From Psettodes erumei (taxonomy: Eukaryota > Chordata > Actinopteri > Pleuronectiformes > Psettodidae): DNA of 64,000 nt. The position numbers were made by a program, and so were the translations under genes. Shown in pieces: positions 26,446 to 31,700 of this stretch (position 1 is its first letter; every line of letters starts with the position of its first letter). The DNA is taken from positions 434,001-498,000 of the forward strand of contig JAFBJZ010000950.1 of assembly GCA_016785225.1 (NCBI GenBank). The letters run 5' to 3'. The notes under the pieces were generated by a model. It ran no database searches. It saw nothing but the letters and a program-made list of their open reading frames with translations, and had not been told where the DNA came from.

Positions 26446-27943
26446 CCGTGTGTTTGATGACAACAGGTGTCATGGTGGTGTGTTTTTGTACTTTGTGCTG
26501 CAGGTGGCAGTTAAAGTGGATTCAGTGGAATCCCAGGGTTGTGAGCAGCAGGAGAGGCCAAACCCTGTCCATCTGCCCCCCTTGTCCCCTTCCCCCCTCT
26601 CTCCTCACACCCCCTCACCATCTCCCCTCCCTCCCCCTCCTCCTTCCTCCCCTTCAGCCCTCTCCCTCCCACCCTGCTCCCCCTCTGCCTTTCCACTCCC
26701 TCCCCCCTCTCCTTCTTCCCTGCATTCTCTGCTATCTTCCCCCTCTCCGCTCCCTCCTCCACCGTCCTCCCCCTCACTTCTTCTCCCTCCGCCTCCCTCC
26801 CCCCGTCTCCCCCTGCGACCCCCGAGCCTTCGGAGACCGAGACCACCCTCCGCTGCCTCCCTCTGCGACCCGGCTGATGAGGAGGTGTATCACATCACCA
26901 GCGCGGCCCACCGCAGGTGGAGGGATGAGGAAGGAGGCCGGCAGGAGAGCAAGGGGAAGGCTGGCCGCAGCCACTCCCTCTCCCCTTACACCTCTCCGTA
27001 CTCTCTCGACTCCTCCCCTCCTCCTCCCCCACTACTGCCTTCCTCCTCAAAGAGCACGCTCAGTCTGCTTGCAGCAGGATTAAAGGACCGGGACTTTAGG
27101 AAGGGCTTCAGCGTTGACAACCAGGGCTTCCTGGACAAGCCGTCATCATTGTCTGTTGGTTACCCTGACGACCAGCGCCGCCACTCCATCGAAGTCTGCC
27201 TCCCGCAGGCGGTCATCAACAGTGACGACCAACTGTTTACACAGGAGGGTCACCGTTCAGAAAAGGGCGGACAGGCATTTCCTGTGAGAGTGCAGTCAGT
27301 CGGGAGCAGCCACAGAAAGAAGAAGATGAGTCCTCCCTGTATTTCCATCCACCCGCCCTCAGAGAGGGAACACTCCCCGATCGCCTCGCCCCCTAAACTC
27401 GTCGACTGCAGCATGATGCTGAGACGCAGGACACCCTCCTATGACTTGACCCCACACACACAGTCAAGCATGCACACGCAAGACGTCTCGGCGGGCGCGC
27501 AGACACACTCCCCGATGCACACGGCGCTAACACCTACCCAGGCGTCACAGCAAGCACACTCGCCGACTTACACGCTGACGCCCTCGCGTGCGTCTGCGCC
27601 GACACACGCTCAGACGTACACTCCACCACACCCATCCACACCGACGCATCCACGCATCCCCATCAGCCCGAACATCTTCATCCAGCCTCATGCCCCTCTT
27701 GTCCCGGACAGTGTGCCTTTCTCACAGACACACTCCCTCTCCCCTGCTGCGAGGCACCCCTCTCTCACAGGGGACTTCAACCCCCTTCCACAGTTCACCT
27801 TCGACCAACCACAGTCCAGATACATGAGCGGCCTGTCAGCTGGCCTATCAGACGCTGATAATGCCACCTGCTCTTCCCCTTTCGACAACAGACTGGGAAG
27901 CGGTGCGGGGTTCAGTGCAAAGAACCGGAGGACCGCCCAGTGA
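1583..27943 (+). CDS. cacna1h: cacna1h-like T-type calcium channel alpha-1 (Cav3.2), 5'-truncated by window edge, 28 coding exons
   Basis: Pore-forming alpha-1 subunit of a low-voltage-activated (T-type) calcium channel in the plasma membrane. The exons 1583-1749, 2097-2291, 6592-6743, 7440-7625, 7774-7891, 9420-9575, 10184-10271, 10406-10689, 10854-11225, 13348-13451, 13711-13834, 14171-14239, 14329-14513, 14603-14729, 15250-15375, 15525-15614, 16284-16476, 18604-18755, 18991-19100, 19204-19337, 19669-19739, 20555-20633, 22828-22949, 23709-23867, 24037-24177, 24348-24516, 26242-26399 and 26504-27943 join in one open frame of about 1,820 codons. The product covers the late I-II linker, domains II-IV and the C-terminus. 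The pore motifs TQEDW, CKDGW and STGDNW give the E-D-D part of the T-type EEDD filter. The subtype is inferred from remembered human paralogs: II-III linker and tail segments match Cav3.2 and not Cav3.1 or Cav3.3. Domain I, including the start codon, lies upstream. The tail is long and low in complexity compared with mammals. Confidence 0.92.
2097..2291 (+). CDS. cacna1h: cacna1h exon w2: linker end and segment IIS1
   Basis: The exon begins after ctccag and ends CAG before gtgaga, both phase 0. A glycine/arginine-rich linker leads into LKRIVESKYFNRGIMIAILV and then NTLSMGIEYHEQ, the first membrane segment of domain II. This stretch is almost invariant among T-type channels. Confidence 0.95.
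2292..6591 (+). other. cacna1h: Intron of 4.3 kb in domain II
   Basis: The donor is gtgaga and the acceptor is tctacccctccag. No exon-like conserved peptide is visible. The intron holds a perfect 14-bp inverted repeat at 4493-4529, a short GT run near 5101-5120, and an imperfect repeat of a ccataaagact-like unit around 6247-6290. Otherwise I see nothing in it. Confidence 0.85.
4493..4529. repeat. Perfect inverted repeat: 14-bp arms, 9-base loop
   Basis: The left arm at 4493-4506 (seven T then ATGCATT) is the exact reverse complement of the right arm at 4516-4529. Bases 4507-4515 form the loop. The stem is too short for a typical microRNA precursor. It could be an intronic hairpin, a cruciform or a remnant of a small transposon. 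Confidence 0.85.
6592..6743 (+). CDS. cacna1h: cacna1h exon w3: segments IIS2-IIS3
   Basis: The exon runs from PEELTDVLEISNIVFTSMF through FGYIRNPYNIFDSIIVII and ends with AG of a serine codon completed in the next exon. This covers S2 and S3 of the domain II voltage sensor. The S2 sequence reads FVLEMGFMLLAFG, so the position usually held by lysine, four residues after the conserved glutamate, is methionine (codon 6667-6669). Confidence 0.95.
6744..7439 (+). other. cacna1h: Intron of cacna1h
   Basis: The donor is gtaatt and the acceptor is gattctcag. I saw only unique AT-rich sequence in this 0.7 kb stretch. Confidence 0.85.
7440..7625 (+). CDS. cacna1h: cacna1h exon w4: IIS4 voltage sensor, IIS5
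   Basis: The first base completes the serine codon. The exon then reads VWEIIGQADGGLSVLRTFRL and [20 protein letters not shown], with arginine/lysine at every third position as in S4. It continues into MKTMDNVATFCMLLMLFIF (S5) and ends AG before gtgtgc, phase 2. Confidence 0.96.
7774..7891 (+). CDS. cacna1h: cacna1h exon w5: domain II turret and pore-helix start
   Basis: The acceptor is ctctgcag. The first base completes AGT (Ser), then ILGMHLFGCKFSLQ, a variable QMENGDTIP loop, and DRKNFDSLLWAIVTVFQ. The donor after CAG is gtaaat. The segment is the extracellular turret and pore helix of domain II. Confidence 0.95.
7892..9419 (+). other. cacna1h: Intron of 1.5 kb with a dispersed repeat
   Basis: The intron separates the domain II pore helix from its selectivity-filter exon. 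It contains the dispersed repeat at about 8059-8345 and short GT runs near 8501-8512 and 8607-8622. No coding sequence is supported here. Confidence 0.85.
8059..8345. repeat. Diverged teleost (percomorph) dispersed repeat
   Basis: The order of phrases (ttaaaggaattgtctgacatt, ttagcataaagactggaaag, agcctggctccgtcc, ctcactaattaacata, ttgcccggcaac) matches a very common interspersed repeat of perciform fish genomes as I remember it. The copy is diverged and has no ORF. I cannot assign its class (SINE or short non-autonomous element) without a repeat library. Confidence 0.75.
9420..9575 (+). CDS. cacna1h: cacna1h exon w6: domain II filter and IIS6
   Basis: The exon begins ILTQEDWNVVLYNGMASTSP, in which the E of QED is the domain II filter glutamate. 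It continues to YVLFNLLVAILVEGFQAE, the IIS6 segment. It starts after ttctag and ends GAG before gtgaga, phase 0. Confidence 0.97.
9576..10183 (+). other. cacna1h: Intron of cacna1h
   Basis: This 0.6 kb intron has donor gtgaga and acceptor gtttgtag. I see nothing recognisable in it. Confidence 0.85.
10184..10271 (+). CDS. cacna1h: cacna1h exon w7: start of II-III linker
   Basis: The exon encodes GDANRSESDDEKKSDNFEED and then EKVEQLRDT. The acidic cluster directly after IIS6 is shared with mammalian Cav3.2 (GDANRSDTDEDK). It ends one base into a glutamate codon (phase 1). Confidence 0.95.
10406..10689 (+). CDS. cacna1h: cacna1h exon w8: II-III linker, first part
   Basis: The exon encodes ELKMYSLMMTANGHVD and then APPIIMRTAATPMPTPKSS, a stretch that distinguishes Cav3.2 from Cav3.1 and Cav3.3. 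It ends AYDQRSL before gtaagt. The linker is cytoplasmic; in mammals it is a regulatory target of kinases and G-protein beta-gamma. Confidence 0.94.
10854..11225 (+). CDS. cacna1h: cacna1h exon w9: II-III linker, serine-rich and acidic part
   Basis: The exon includes SRRSSWNSLGRAPSLKRR and GERESLLSGEG, nearly identical to mammalian Cav3.2, with RxxS motifs suited to CaMKII-type kinases. Strongly acidic runs follow (EDDDGGEDKGE, PEDDIDDD). The donor gtaggt after GAT is inferred from phase and from the fit with the next exon. Reading on runs to a stop at 11277-11279. Confidence 0.88.
11226..13347 (+). other. cacna1h: Intron of 2.1 kb in the II-III linker
   Basis: The intron contains a possible repeat relic at about 11380-11640 and CA/GT-rich tracts around 12200-12420 that create spurious ORFs of repeated His-Thr and Cys-Val. 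I see no additional exon with a recognisable peptide. Confidence 0.8.
11380..11640. repeat. Possible old interspersed repeat
   Basis: Phrases such as ccaaagttctttacaaagtg followed by agaggcaggtttttaaactt resemble the ends of a common fish element carrying a CAAAGTGCTTTACA-type segment. The copy is degenerate, and the call rests only on remembered resemblance. Confidence 0.35.
13348..13451 (+). CDS. cacna1h: cacna1h exon w10: end of II-III linker
   Basis: The exon encodes NSLCSWLKKELRNMKPRWCK and then EHEDWALYLFSPESR. It aligns with the conserved pre-IIIS1 segment of T-type channels (KPQWC ... WALYLFSPQNR in Cav3.2). The acceptor is cctgcag; the donor gtgagt splits the final arginine codon. 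Confidence 0.95.
13711..13834 (+). CDS. cacna1h: cacna1h exon w11: segment IIIS1
   Basis: The exon reads FRMWCQGVISHKLFDHVVLV and then FIFLNCITIALERPDIQPHST, the first membrane segment of domain III. A GT run lies directly upstream of the acceptor (13690-13706) and forms part of the polypyrimidine/GT region. Confidence 0.96.
14171..14239 (+). CDS. cacna1h: cacna1h exon w12: segment IIIS2
   Basis: The exon encodes ERVFLSVSNYIFTVIFFAEM and then AVK. The S2 glutamate and the lysine four residues later (E-M-A-V-K) are both present, unlike in domain II. Phase 0 at both ends. Confidence 0.96.
14329..14513 (+). CDS. cacna1h: cacna1h exon w13: segments IIIS3-IIIS4
   Basis: The exon encodes VVALGFCFGKQSYLQSSWNV, LDGLLVFVSLVDILVSLAY and the S4 helix GILRVLRLLRTLRPLR, with basic residues every third position. 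It ends AG of a split arginine codon before gtaaat. Confidence 0.97.
14603..14729 (+). CDS. cacna1h: cacna1h exon w14: S4-S5 linker and IIIS5
   Basis: The exon encodes VISRAPGLKLVVETLITSLR and then PIGNIVLICCAFFIVFGILG followed by VQ. This is the conserved S4-S5 linker and S5 of domain III. The acceptor is tttttccag and the donor is gtagtt. Confidence 0.97.
15250..15375 (+). CDS. cacna1h: cacna1h exon w15: domain III turret
   Basis: The exon reads LFKGKFYHCEGLDTKNITNK, then SDCLQANYRWIRRKYNFDNL and IQ. NIT is a potential N-glycosylation site in the extracellular loop. The final NLIQ differs from NLGQ, which I recall in all mammalian T-type channels (codon 15370-15372). Confidence 0.96.
15525..15614 (+). 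CDS. cacna1h: cacna1h exon w16: domain III pore helix and selectivity filter
   Basis: The exon encodes ALMSLFVLSCKDGWVNIMYD and then GLDAVGVDQQ. The D of KDGW is the domain III filter aspartate typical of T-type channels. The preceding residue pair is SC where mammalian Cav3.2 has SS, which puts a cysteine two positions before the filter aspartate (codon 15552-15554). Confidence 0.97.
15615..16283 (+). other. cacna1h: Intron of cacna1h
   Basis: This 0.67 kb intron holds AT-rich unique sequence, with acceptor cttctctcctcag. I see nothing else in it. Confidence 0.85.
16284..16476 (+). CDS. cacna1h: cacna1h exon w17: IIIS6 and start of III-IV linker
   Basis: The exon encodes PVRNHNPWMLLYFISFLLIV, SFFVLNMFVGVVVENFHKC and a charged helix ending EKRLKMIEKKRR. 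The donor gtaagg at 16477 leaves one base (A) that joins AG of the next exon. Reading through the donor meets a stop at 16503-16505. Confidence 0.94.
16477..18603 (+). other. cacna1h: Intron of 2.1 kb in the III-IV linker
   Basis: Mammalian T-type genes use optional exons at this position. I looked for a short in-frame exon and could not support one. The sequence from about 17794 (aaaggaccagtttgtg) resembles the edge of a fish dispersed repeat. The rest is unrecognised. Confidence 0.75.
18604..18755 (+). CDS. cacna1h: cacna1h exon w18: III-IV linker end and IVS1
   Basis: The exon encodes KAKQRPYYADYSPLRLSIHT (the first lysine is split across the splice) and then LCTSHYLDLFITFIICINVF and TMSIEHYDQPQ. 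RPYYADYSP is the Cav3.2 form; I recall KPYYSDYS for Cav3.1 and LPYYATYC for Cav3.3. Confidence 0.96.
18991..19100 (+). CDS. cacna1h: cacna1h exon w19: segment IVS2
   Basis: The exon encodes YLEEVLKYCNYVFTFIFVIE and then ALLKLVAFGIHRFFKD, ending with AG of a split arginine codon. The S2 E...K pair is intact here (E-A-L-L-K). Confidence 0.97.
19204..19337 (+). CDS. cacna1h: cacna1h exon w20: segments IVS3-IVS4
   Basis: The exon encodes WNQLDVAIVALSIMGITLEE, LKMNAALPINPTIIRIMRVL and then RIAR. It ends one base into a valine codon before gtagat. A CA microsatellite starts about 8 bases after the exon end. Confidence 0.97.
19346..19387. repeat. (CA)n microsatellite beside a splice donor
   Basis: An almost pure AC repeat begins just downstream of the exon w20 donor, with one G interruption. 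Confidence 0.95.
19669..19739 (+). CDS. cacna1h: cacna1h exon w21: end of IVS4 and S4-S5 linker
   Basis: The short exon completes the valine codon and encodes LKLLKMATGMRALLDTVMQA and then LPQ, the conserved S4-S5 linker of domain IV. The acceptor is ccccgcag and the donor is gtgaac. Confidence 0.96.
19740..20554 (+). other. cacna1h: Intron of cacna1h
   Basis: This 0.8 kb AT-rich intron has acceptor tgcttccag. An ORF runs on from exon w21 to 19997, but it has no resemblance to a channel and lies inside the intron. Confidence 0.85.
20555..20633 (+). CDS. cacna1h: cacna1h exon w22: segment IVS5
   Basis: The exon encodes [20 protein letters not shown] and then ELFGKL, and ends one base into a glutamate codon before gtacgt. 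It is identical or nearly so to mammalian T-type IVS5. Confidence 0.97.
20634..22827 (+). other. cacna1h: Intron of 2.2 kb
   Basis: The intron contains a fish SINE/LINE tail-like element at about 22390-22545. It ends in a pyrimidine/TG-rich acceptor region (gtccacttag). No coding sequence is visible. Confidence 0.85.
22390..22545 (+). repeat. Teleost SINE/LINE 3'-tail-like element
   Basis: The series gattgggtgaatgtg, aaggcgctctgagtgg, actacaaaagcactgtatca, atgcattccatttaccattt matches the widely shared 3' tail of fish retroposons as I remember it (GTGAATGTGACTTGTA, AAGCGCTTTGAGTGG, AAAAGCGCTATATAAAT, CCATTTACC). The copy is diverged, and I did not see a complete head with A and B boxes. Confidence 0.65.
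22828..22949 (+). CDS. cacna1h: cacna1h exon w23: domain IV turret, pore helix and filter
   Basis: The exon encodes ECNDNNPCEGLSRHATFENF and then [20 protein letters not shown] followed by K. The D of TGDNW is the domain IV filter aspartate. Together with QED in domain II and KDG in domain III this fits a T-type pore. Confidence 0.97.
22950..23708 (+). other. cacna1h: Intron of cacna1h
   Basis: This 0.76 kb intron has donor gtatga and acceptor tctctgaag, in which the pyrimidine tract is upstream. I see nothing recognisable in it. Confidence 0.85.
23709..23867 (+). CDS. cacna1h: cacna1h exon w24: segment IVS6
   Basis: The exon encodes DTLRECHPDDRHCLSYLPWV, SPIYFVTFVLMAQFVLVNVV and then VAVLMKHLEESNK. 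CLSYLP and MAQFVLVNVVVAVLMKHLEE are closest to mammalian Cav3.2. Phase 0 at both ends. Confidence 0.97.
24037..24177 (+). CDS. cacna1h: cacna1h exon w25: proximal C-terminus
   Basis: The exon encodes EAKEDAEMDAEIALEMAMER and then QRRLSTTSNNSSAGGTYVGP and CPQSPEQ. The charged helix directly after IVS6 is conserved in T-type channels (EAREDAELDAEIELEMA in human Cav3.2); the serine-rich remainder is variable. Confidence 0.95.
24348..24516 (+). CDS. cacna1h: cacna1h exon w26: C-terminal conserved segment
   Basis: The exon encodes EEEIQHEDQDLLSSRKMSVS, RMHSLPNDSYMFRPVRPASA and then PHPLEEVDLSPQHQHS. The segment from KMSVSRM to SAPHP is nearly identical to human Cav3.2 and is the strongest subtype marker. 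It ends one base into a glycine codon before gtaact. Confidence 0.95.
24517..26241 (+). other. cacna1h: Intron of 1.7 kb
   Basis: Around 24845-25100 the phrase ttacactgtgcgattttgagctgtc resembles a fish non-autonomous transposon, but the match is from memory and weak. The rest is unique AT-rich sequence. The acceptor is accttcag. Confidence 0.75.
24845..25100. repeat. Possible fish non-autonomous transposon relic
   Basis: The opening ttttacactgtgcgattttgagctgtctgagac resembles the end of a dispersed element seen in fish genomes. I found no matching terminal repeat at the other side, so the limits are guesses. Confidence 0.3.
26242..26399 (+). CDS. cacna1h: cacna1h exon w27: distal C-terminus
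   Basis: The exon encodes GSVTSVHSQPCESRALLQVP and then EVSPSHP with a proline/serine-rich end. The first half resembles [20 protein letters not shown] of human Cav3.2. It ends CAG before gtgaga. The following intron is only 104 bases and mostly a CA repeat. Confidence 0.92.
26400..26503 (+). other. cacna1h: Short 104-base intron containing (CA)n
   Basis: The donor gtgaga is followed at once by a CA repeat at 26407-26442; the acceptor is gtgctgcag. The length is not a multiple of three, so retention shifts the frame. The shifted frame stays open to 27083. Confidence 0.85.
26504..27943 (+). CDS. cacna1h: cacna1h exon w28: long C-terminal tail and stop
   Basis: The terminal coding exon has 479 codons plus TGA at 27941-27943. 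In order it holds a proline/serine tract (26570-26830), the conserved DPADEEVYHITSAA and FSVDNQGFLDKP, a DDQRRHSIEV segment, KKKMSPPCISIHPP, MLRRRTPSYDLTPHT, then a histidine/threonine/proline-rich stretch (27450-27690) that looks expanded from CA repeats, and a unique end. The conserved islands match the cytoplasmic tail of mammalian Cav3.2; the spacers between them do not. Confidence 0.94.
   Translation: MAVKVDSVESQGCEQQERPNPVHLPPLSPSPLSPHTPSPSPLPPPPPSSPSALSLPPCSPSAFPLPPPSPSSLHSLLSSPSPLPPPPSSPSLLLPPPPSPRLPLRPPSLRRPRPPSAASLCDPADEEVYHITSAAHRRWRDEEGGRQESKGKAGRSHSLSPYTSPYSLDSSPPPPPLLPSSSKSTLSLLAAGLKDRDFRKGFSVDNQGFLDKPSSLSVGYPDDQRRHSIEVCLPQAVINSDDQLFTQEGHRSEKGGQAFPVRVQSVGSSHRKKKMSPPCISIHPPSEREHSPIASPPKLVDCSMMLRRRTPSYDLTPHTQSSMHTQDVSAGAQTHSPMHTALTPTQASQQAHSPTYTLTPSRASAPTHAQTYTPPHPSTPTHPRIPISPNIFIQPHAPLVPDSVPFSQTHSLSPAARHPSLTGDFNPLPQFTFDQPQSRYMSGLSAGLSDADNATCSSPFDNRLGSGAGFSAKNRRTAQ
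26572..26830 (+). repeat. Polypyrimidine tract within coding exon
   Basis: The coding strand here is almost entirely C and T with only scattered G and A. It encodes mostly Pro, Ser and Leu. All such tracts are prone to length change and to non-B DNA structures. Confidence 0.85.
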
Positions 27944-28700
27944 ACATGGAGCATTGCCTTCAGGAAGTCAATTCTTCGGACCGAAATCTCTGAAGCCGGA
28001 ATAGCGGGGCCTCGGCTGACCTCAGCAGAGATTGGTTCTCGGGGGAGAGTGAGAGAAAGAAGTTTACTGGGAGTGGGACCTTTTTCTTTTTTTTTTTGTT
28101 TTGATGAACACTGAAAAGACATTGATTACTCTTTCCAGAGAGACGCTGGTACGGTCTTTTCCTAGAATAATATACAGTGGATCCATTTTCCTGAACCCAG
28201 CGTGAAGGACAGCAGATCCACCGAGGCTGTACCAGTCAAACAGTATCCACTGTACATGGTGTGTTTGGACTAATACGAACGCACCAGGACTAAAGCCACC
28301 TAACTCCGTAGCCAAAGTTTTTTTTTTGACACACTGTCCCTACCCACGCAAGCCAATCAGGAAGCAGCGTCTGGCTGAATAACCTCTGACCTTTACGGGA
28401 AGCGGTTTGTGAAATGCGAGCGTGGGGGGAAATTGTGGGATATGCAACTTCAGGTTTTCTACAGAAGTTCTACTTGCCCCTCTGCTGCTCCTGGATCACA
28501 TTGATCAGAGCAGAAAGTGTGCGTGTGAGTGAGCGTGTGTGCGTTTTCCTATGTGTGAGTATTGTCAAATCTGTTGTCACGGAAGTCGGCCATGTTGTTC
28601 TTACGCCTGCAATGACAGAGAGGGGGAGCAGAACAGAGCTGTAGTGTATGTTTATCTGTGTTCCTGTGCAGTGTAAATAAAGGAAAATACTGTATTTGGT
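27944..28700 (+). other. cacna1h: 3' UTR of cacna1h
   Basis: The region follows the TGA and includes a T-rich run near 28081-28098 and another at 28318-28328. It ends just after the polyadenylation signal. The exact cleavage site is an estimate. Confidence 0.7.
28676..28681 (+). terminator. cacna1h: Polyadenylation signal AATAAA
   Basis: A canonical hexamer lies about 730 bases after the stop codon, with T/G-rich sequence (tgtatttggtg) about 10 to 20 bases further on. Other AATAAA-like sequences occur downstream in AT-rich DNA (for example near 32050), so longer UTR forms are possible. Confidence 0.65.
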
Positions 28701-31700
28701 GAGATTAAAAATAGCTCTATCCATATGCACATATTTTTATAGAAATCTAAAAATGTTTTTTGCACACAAATTTGAACTTCAAGTTTGCTTGTTTTTCCTC
28801 TGTTGTCCTCTTGTGAATGTATGTTTCTTTTCAAAACAGAGAGAGCAGTGGAGGCGCTCGGCCCTCCTCACAACAGACGAGCTGTGGTTGAAGGGAGGAG
28901 TGGGATTTTATTTTTCTATTTTGAAAAAGACAACTAGGAGAACGGGAGTTTGATGTGTTTTCTGTAGCTTCGTCTCAGATTTCGATGTATCTGTTGTCCA
29001 AATAACAGTCTTTAGAAGTGGGCTCAGTGATGCGAGCCAAACTGATTTTTAAGATATTTCTCCACATGCAGCTTTTCATTTTATGTAAAGTTGTTATGGG
29101 ATAATATCTAAAACCTTTGCGCTGCCTCACCACACATTTAAAATCTAAATTTGCCCATTACTCTAAAAGAATCAAAAGTGGGTTTTACCACCGTGGTGAG
29201 ATTGTTTAAGCAACAGTTTTATGGAACACAGAAAGAAATGACTGCACTTTTATTGGCCCAGATGAATCATAAAAATAACACCTGGCTAGTCATCTAAGTA
29301 TCTCCGGAGGCTGCTGGCTGTTAGACAAAACGGGACATGAGCAAAATCCAGTATTGGCATACCAACAAATACACAACAACAAATAATGTGTGACATGGCG
29401 TCATCACCGAGCCTCTCTTCTACAATTGTTATCAAGCTGAATCAGCTGGGACACCACTTAGTATTTCTGTACATCTAAAGACAACCAAACTAACTAACTT
29501 ACTAAATATGTGTAGCCAGAGTGCAATAATAATATATACTTGTGGAAAATATAGTGACATCTACACTATATAGAACAACCACACTCTTGTGTTCGTACAT
29601 ACTGTAGAATTACTATATAGTGTATGATATACACCCATTTTTATATGATGATGGAGAGTATTTCTATCTCTAGTGTTCATGCTACCATACTTGGCCCCTG
29701 CGTGTGGCTTCGGTGGCAGGTGTGCGGCTGGCAGCAGCGTAAGGTACCGTCGATTCGTCCGAAAGCTCAGGCCCACCCTCTGATGTTGTAATTGTAAGCA
29801 GAAGAGCGACATGCATCCCCGCTGAGGATTCCTCTTTTTTATCCCTAACATCCAACCATGACTTCACACACACGTCAGATGAGCATATGTCAGCGCATCA
29901 CATTTGACAAGTATATATGAGTTATGGTAAATTAACCTATCCGCAGGTGTAATCATGCAACCCACTAAAGGTTTAAAGTGAAGTGAGCATTTTCCAGTGG
30001 CTGAATGTTCTCTTACGAAGCCATACTTTTATTTTAGCATGGCACAATGTGTGTATTCTGTTTTTTGCACGGGTGTGTCTGGCGCAGACACACAAGAAGC
30101 ATGCATGCAAGCTGCTTGGTTCTGATTCCCCTTTCAAAGGCAGCTGGCTGGGACGACATCTCCACTTTTTGTTTTTTTTCTAAGCAGCATGTAACATGCA
30201 CAAGTCTGAGCACTTTGGTGAAAATCAAAGTGCTTTGATGCTGTACTGTAATCCCTTCAGGCTCAGTTTTTCATATATGTGCAAAGGAAAATTGCACTAT
30301 CTTTATAGATATGCCAACCTAACCAACCACATTGAAAACATTTATGACTGAAAAACTGGGTCACAAAGCAACATGGTCTTTGCGGGGTGGTAAAAAGTCA
30401 GAGGACAAATGACTTTTATGTTTAATTTCTCAGATACAGTTGGTCTTAAATGAAGTTAGAACTGGCATTAAACGGCCAACAGTGTTTGCTGACACCCGCA
30501 GAAACACCATGTAAGAATAAAATGAGATTATTCTTGATTACTATGGTTAGATTATCATCATCCCTCTATACTCCTATTAGCTTTACATCTCCCGAGCAGT
30601 ACGTATATGGAGGGCAACATTTGAGATAGAAAAAGTTTGTTGGCTTCATTTTGCCACAGGTCAACAGCTTTGACGTTTGTGAGCTACAAGCACAGCCCGT
30701 GATTGGTCGTCTCCTCAGATAGAGCCACATTCAGCCGTACAGTGCTGGTGAACACAGATGTTCGGACACACAGAGGCACATCTGACGTTGCATCCTGAGG
30801 TGCTGTGCTCTCTTCTGAACGTGGCACAGCTGCTCATCTCCCCCTCCTTCAAAGTCATTACTATACAGTATGTGCTTGAACACACTGTCATTGTGCACCT
30901 GCTTCGTCCTGTCCCATGTCCTCTTCCTGCATAGACTGTCAGTAATGGGCAGTTTTAAGTGGTCTGAAGACGGCCTCTTTCTGTCTCATTCTTATAGTGC
31001 AAGACAACCCCGATCTACAGCATATTGCCATAATAATCAACACAGTTTGGTAGAGTGACTGCATAATTGTTCTTACGATTTACAGATCTTTGGATCTCAG
31101 TATTTAAATCCTGTTTTTGAGGAAACAGTTTTGACTATTGCATGTTCTGATTTAAGAAAAAAAAAGATCTTTTGGGAAAGAATCATCTGGATGTTTTAGA
31201 GATTTTGATATTTGCATTTTCAGATGTTTCCATTTGTAGATTGACTACCTAATTGCACTGGGCTCTGATTAATTGGTATCTGATAAAGTACTGATTAAAT
31301 TACCTTATTCTTTATTGTCCACTGCAATACTGGGTGGTTATTTACTGTATGAGGACCGAACTCCTCTTTATACAGTTTTATAGAGAGAAATGGAAACCTA
31401 GTTGGTTCTATTTTGTTCAGAACCAGTGTTATTTACTGTTGAGGTGAACCTTTTTCTTCACATACTCTAAACATGGTAGAACTCTGGTGATGGTGAAACT
31501 AATTAATTGATGTATATTTTAAGTAGGAGTAGCCTCGGCCCTGACGCTCTGTAACGGACAGATCAGGATAGTAATAAGTTGCGTTTTCTCGGTTGACGCT
31601 GAGCTGGTCCAGCTTCGGAGCAAATCCGATCGCACCCCCAACACAAAACAAGTGTTACCGCAACAGCAGACTCAAGTAAGATCAAACTGTGACAGAACTT

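Noticed and set aside
26511..26846. 111-codon minus-strand ORF rich in Gly, Glu and Arg
   Set aside because: It is the antisense shadow of the polypyrimidine tract in the cacna1h terminal exon; stop-poor composition explains it.
1583..27943. Assignment of the calcium channel to cacna1g or cacna1i
   Set aside because: The tail motif around SLPNDSYMFRPV, the DPADEEV and KKKMSPPCIS islands, RPYYADYSP before IVS1 and GRAPSLKRR with TAATPMPTPKSS in the II-III linker match human Cav3.2 better than the other two as I remember them.
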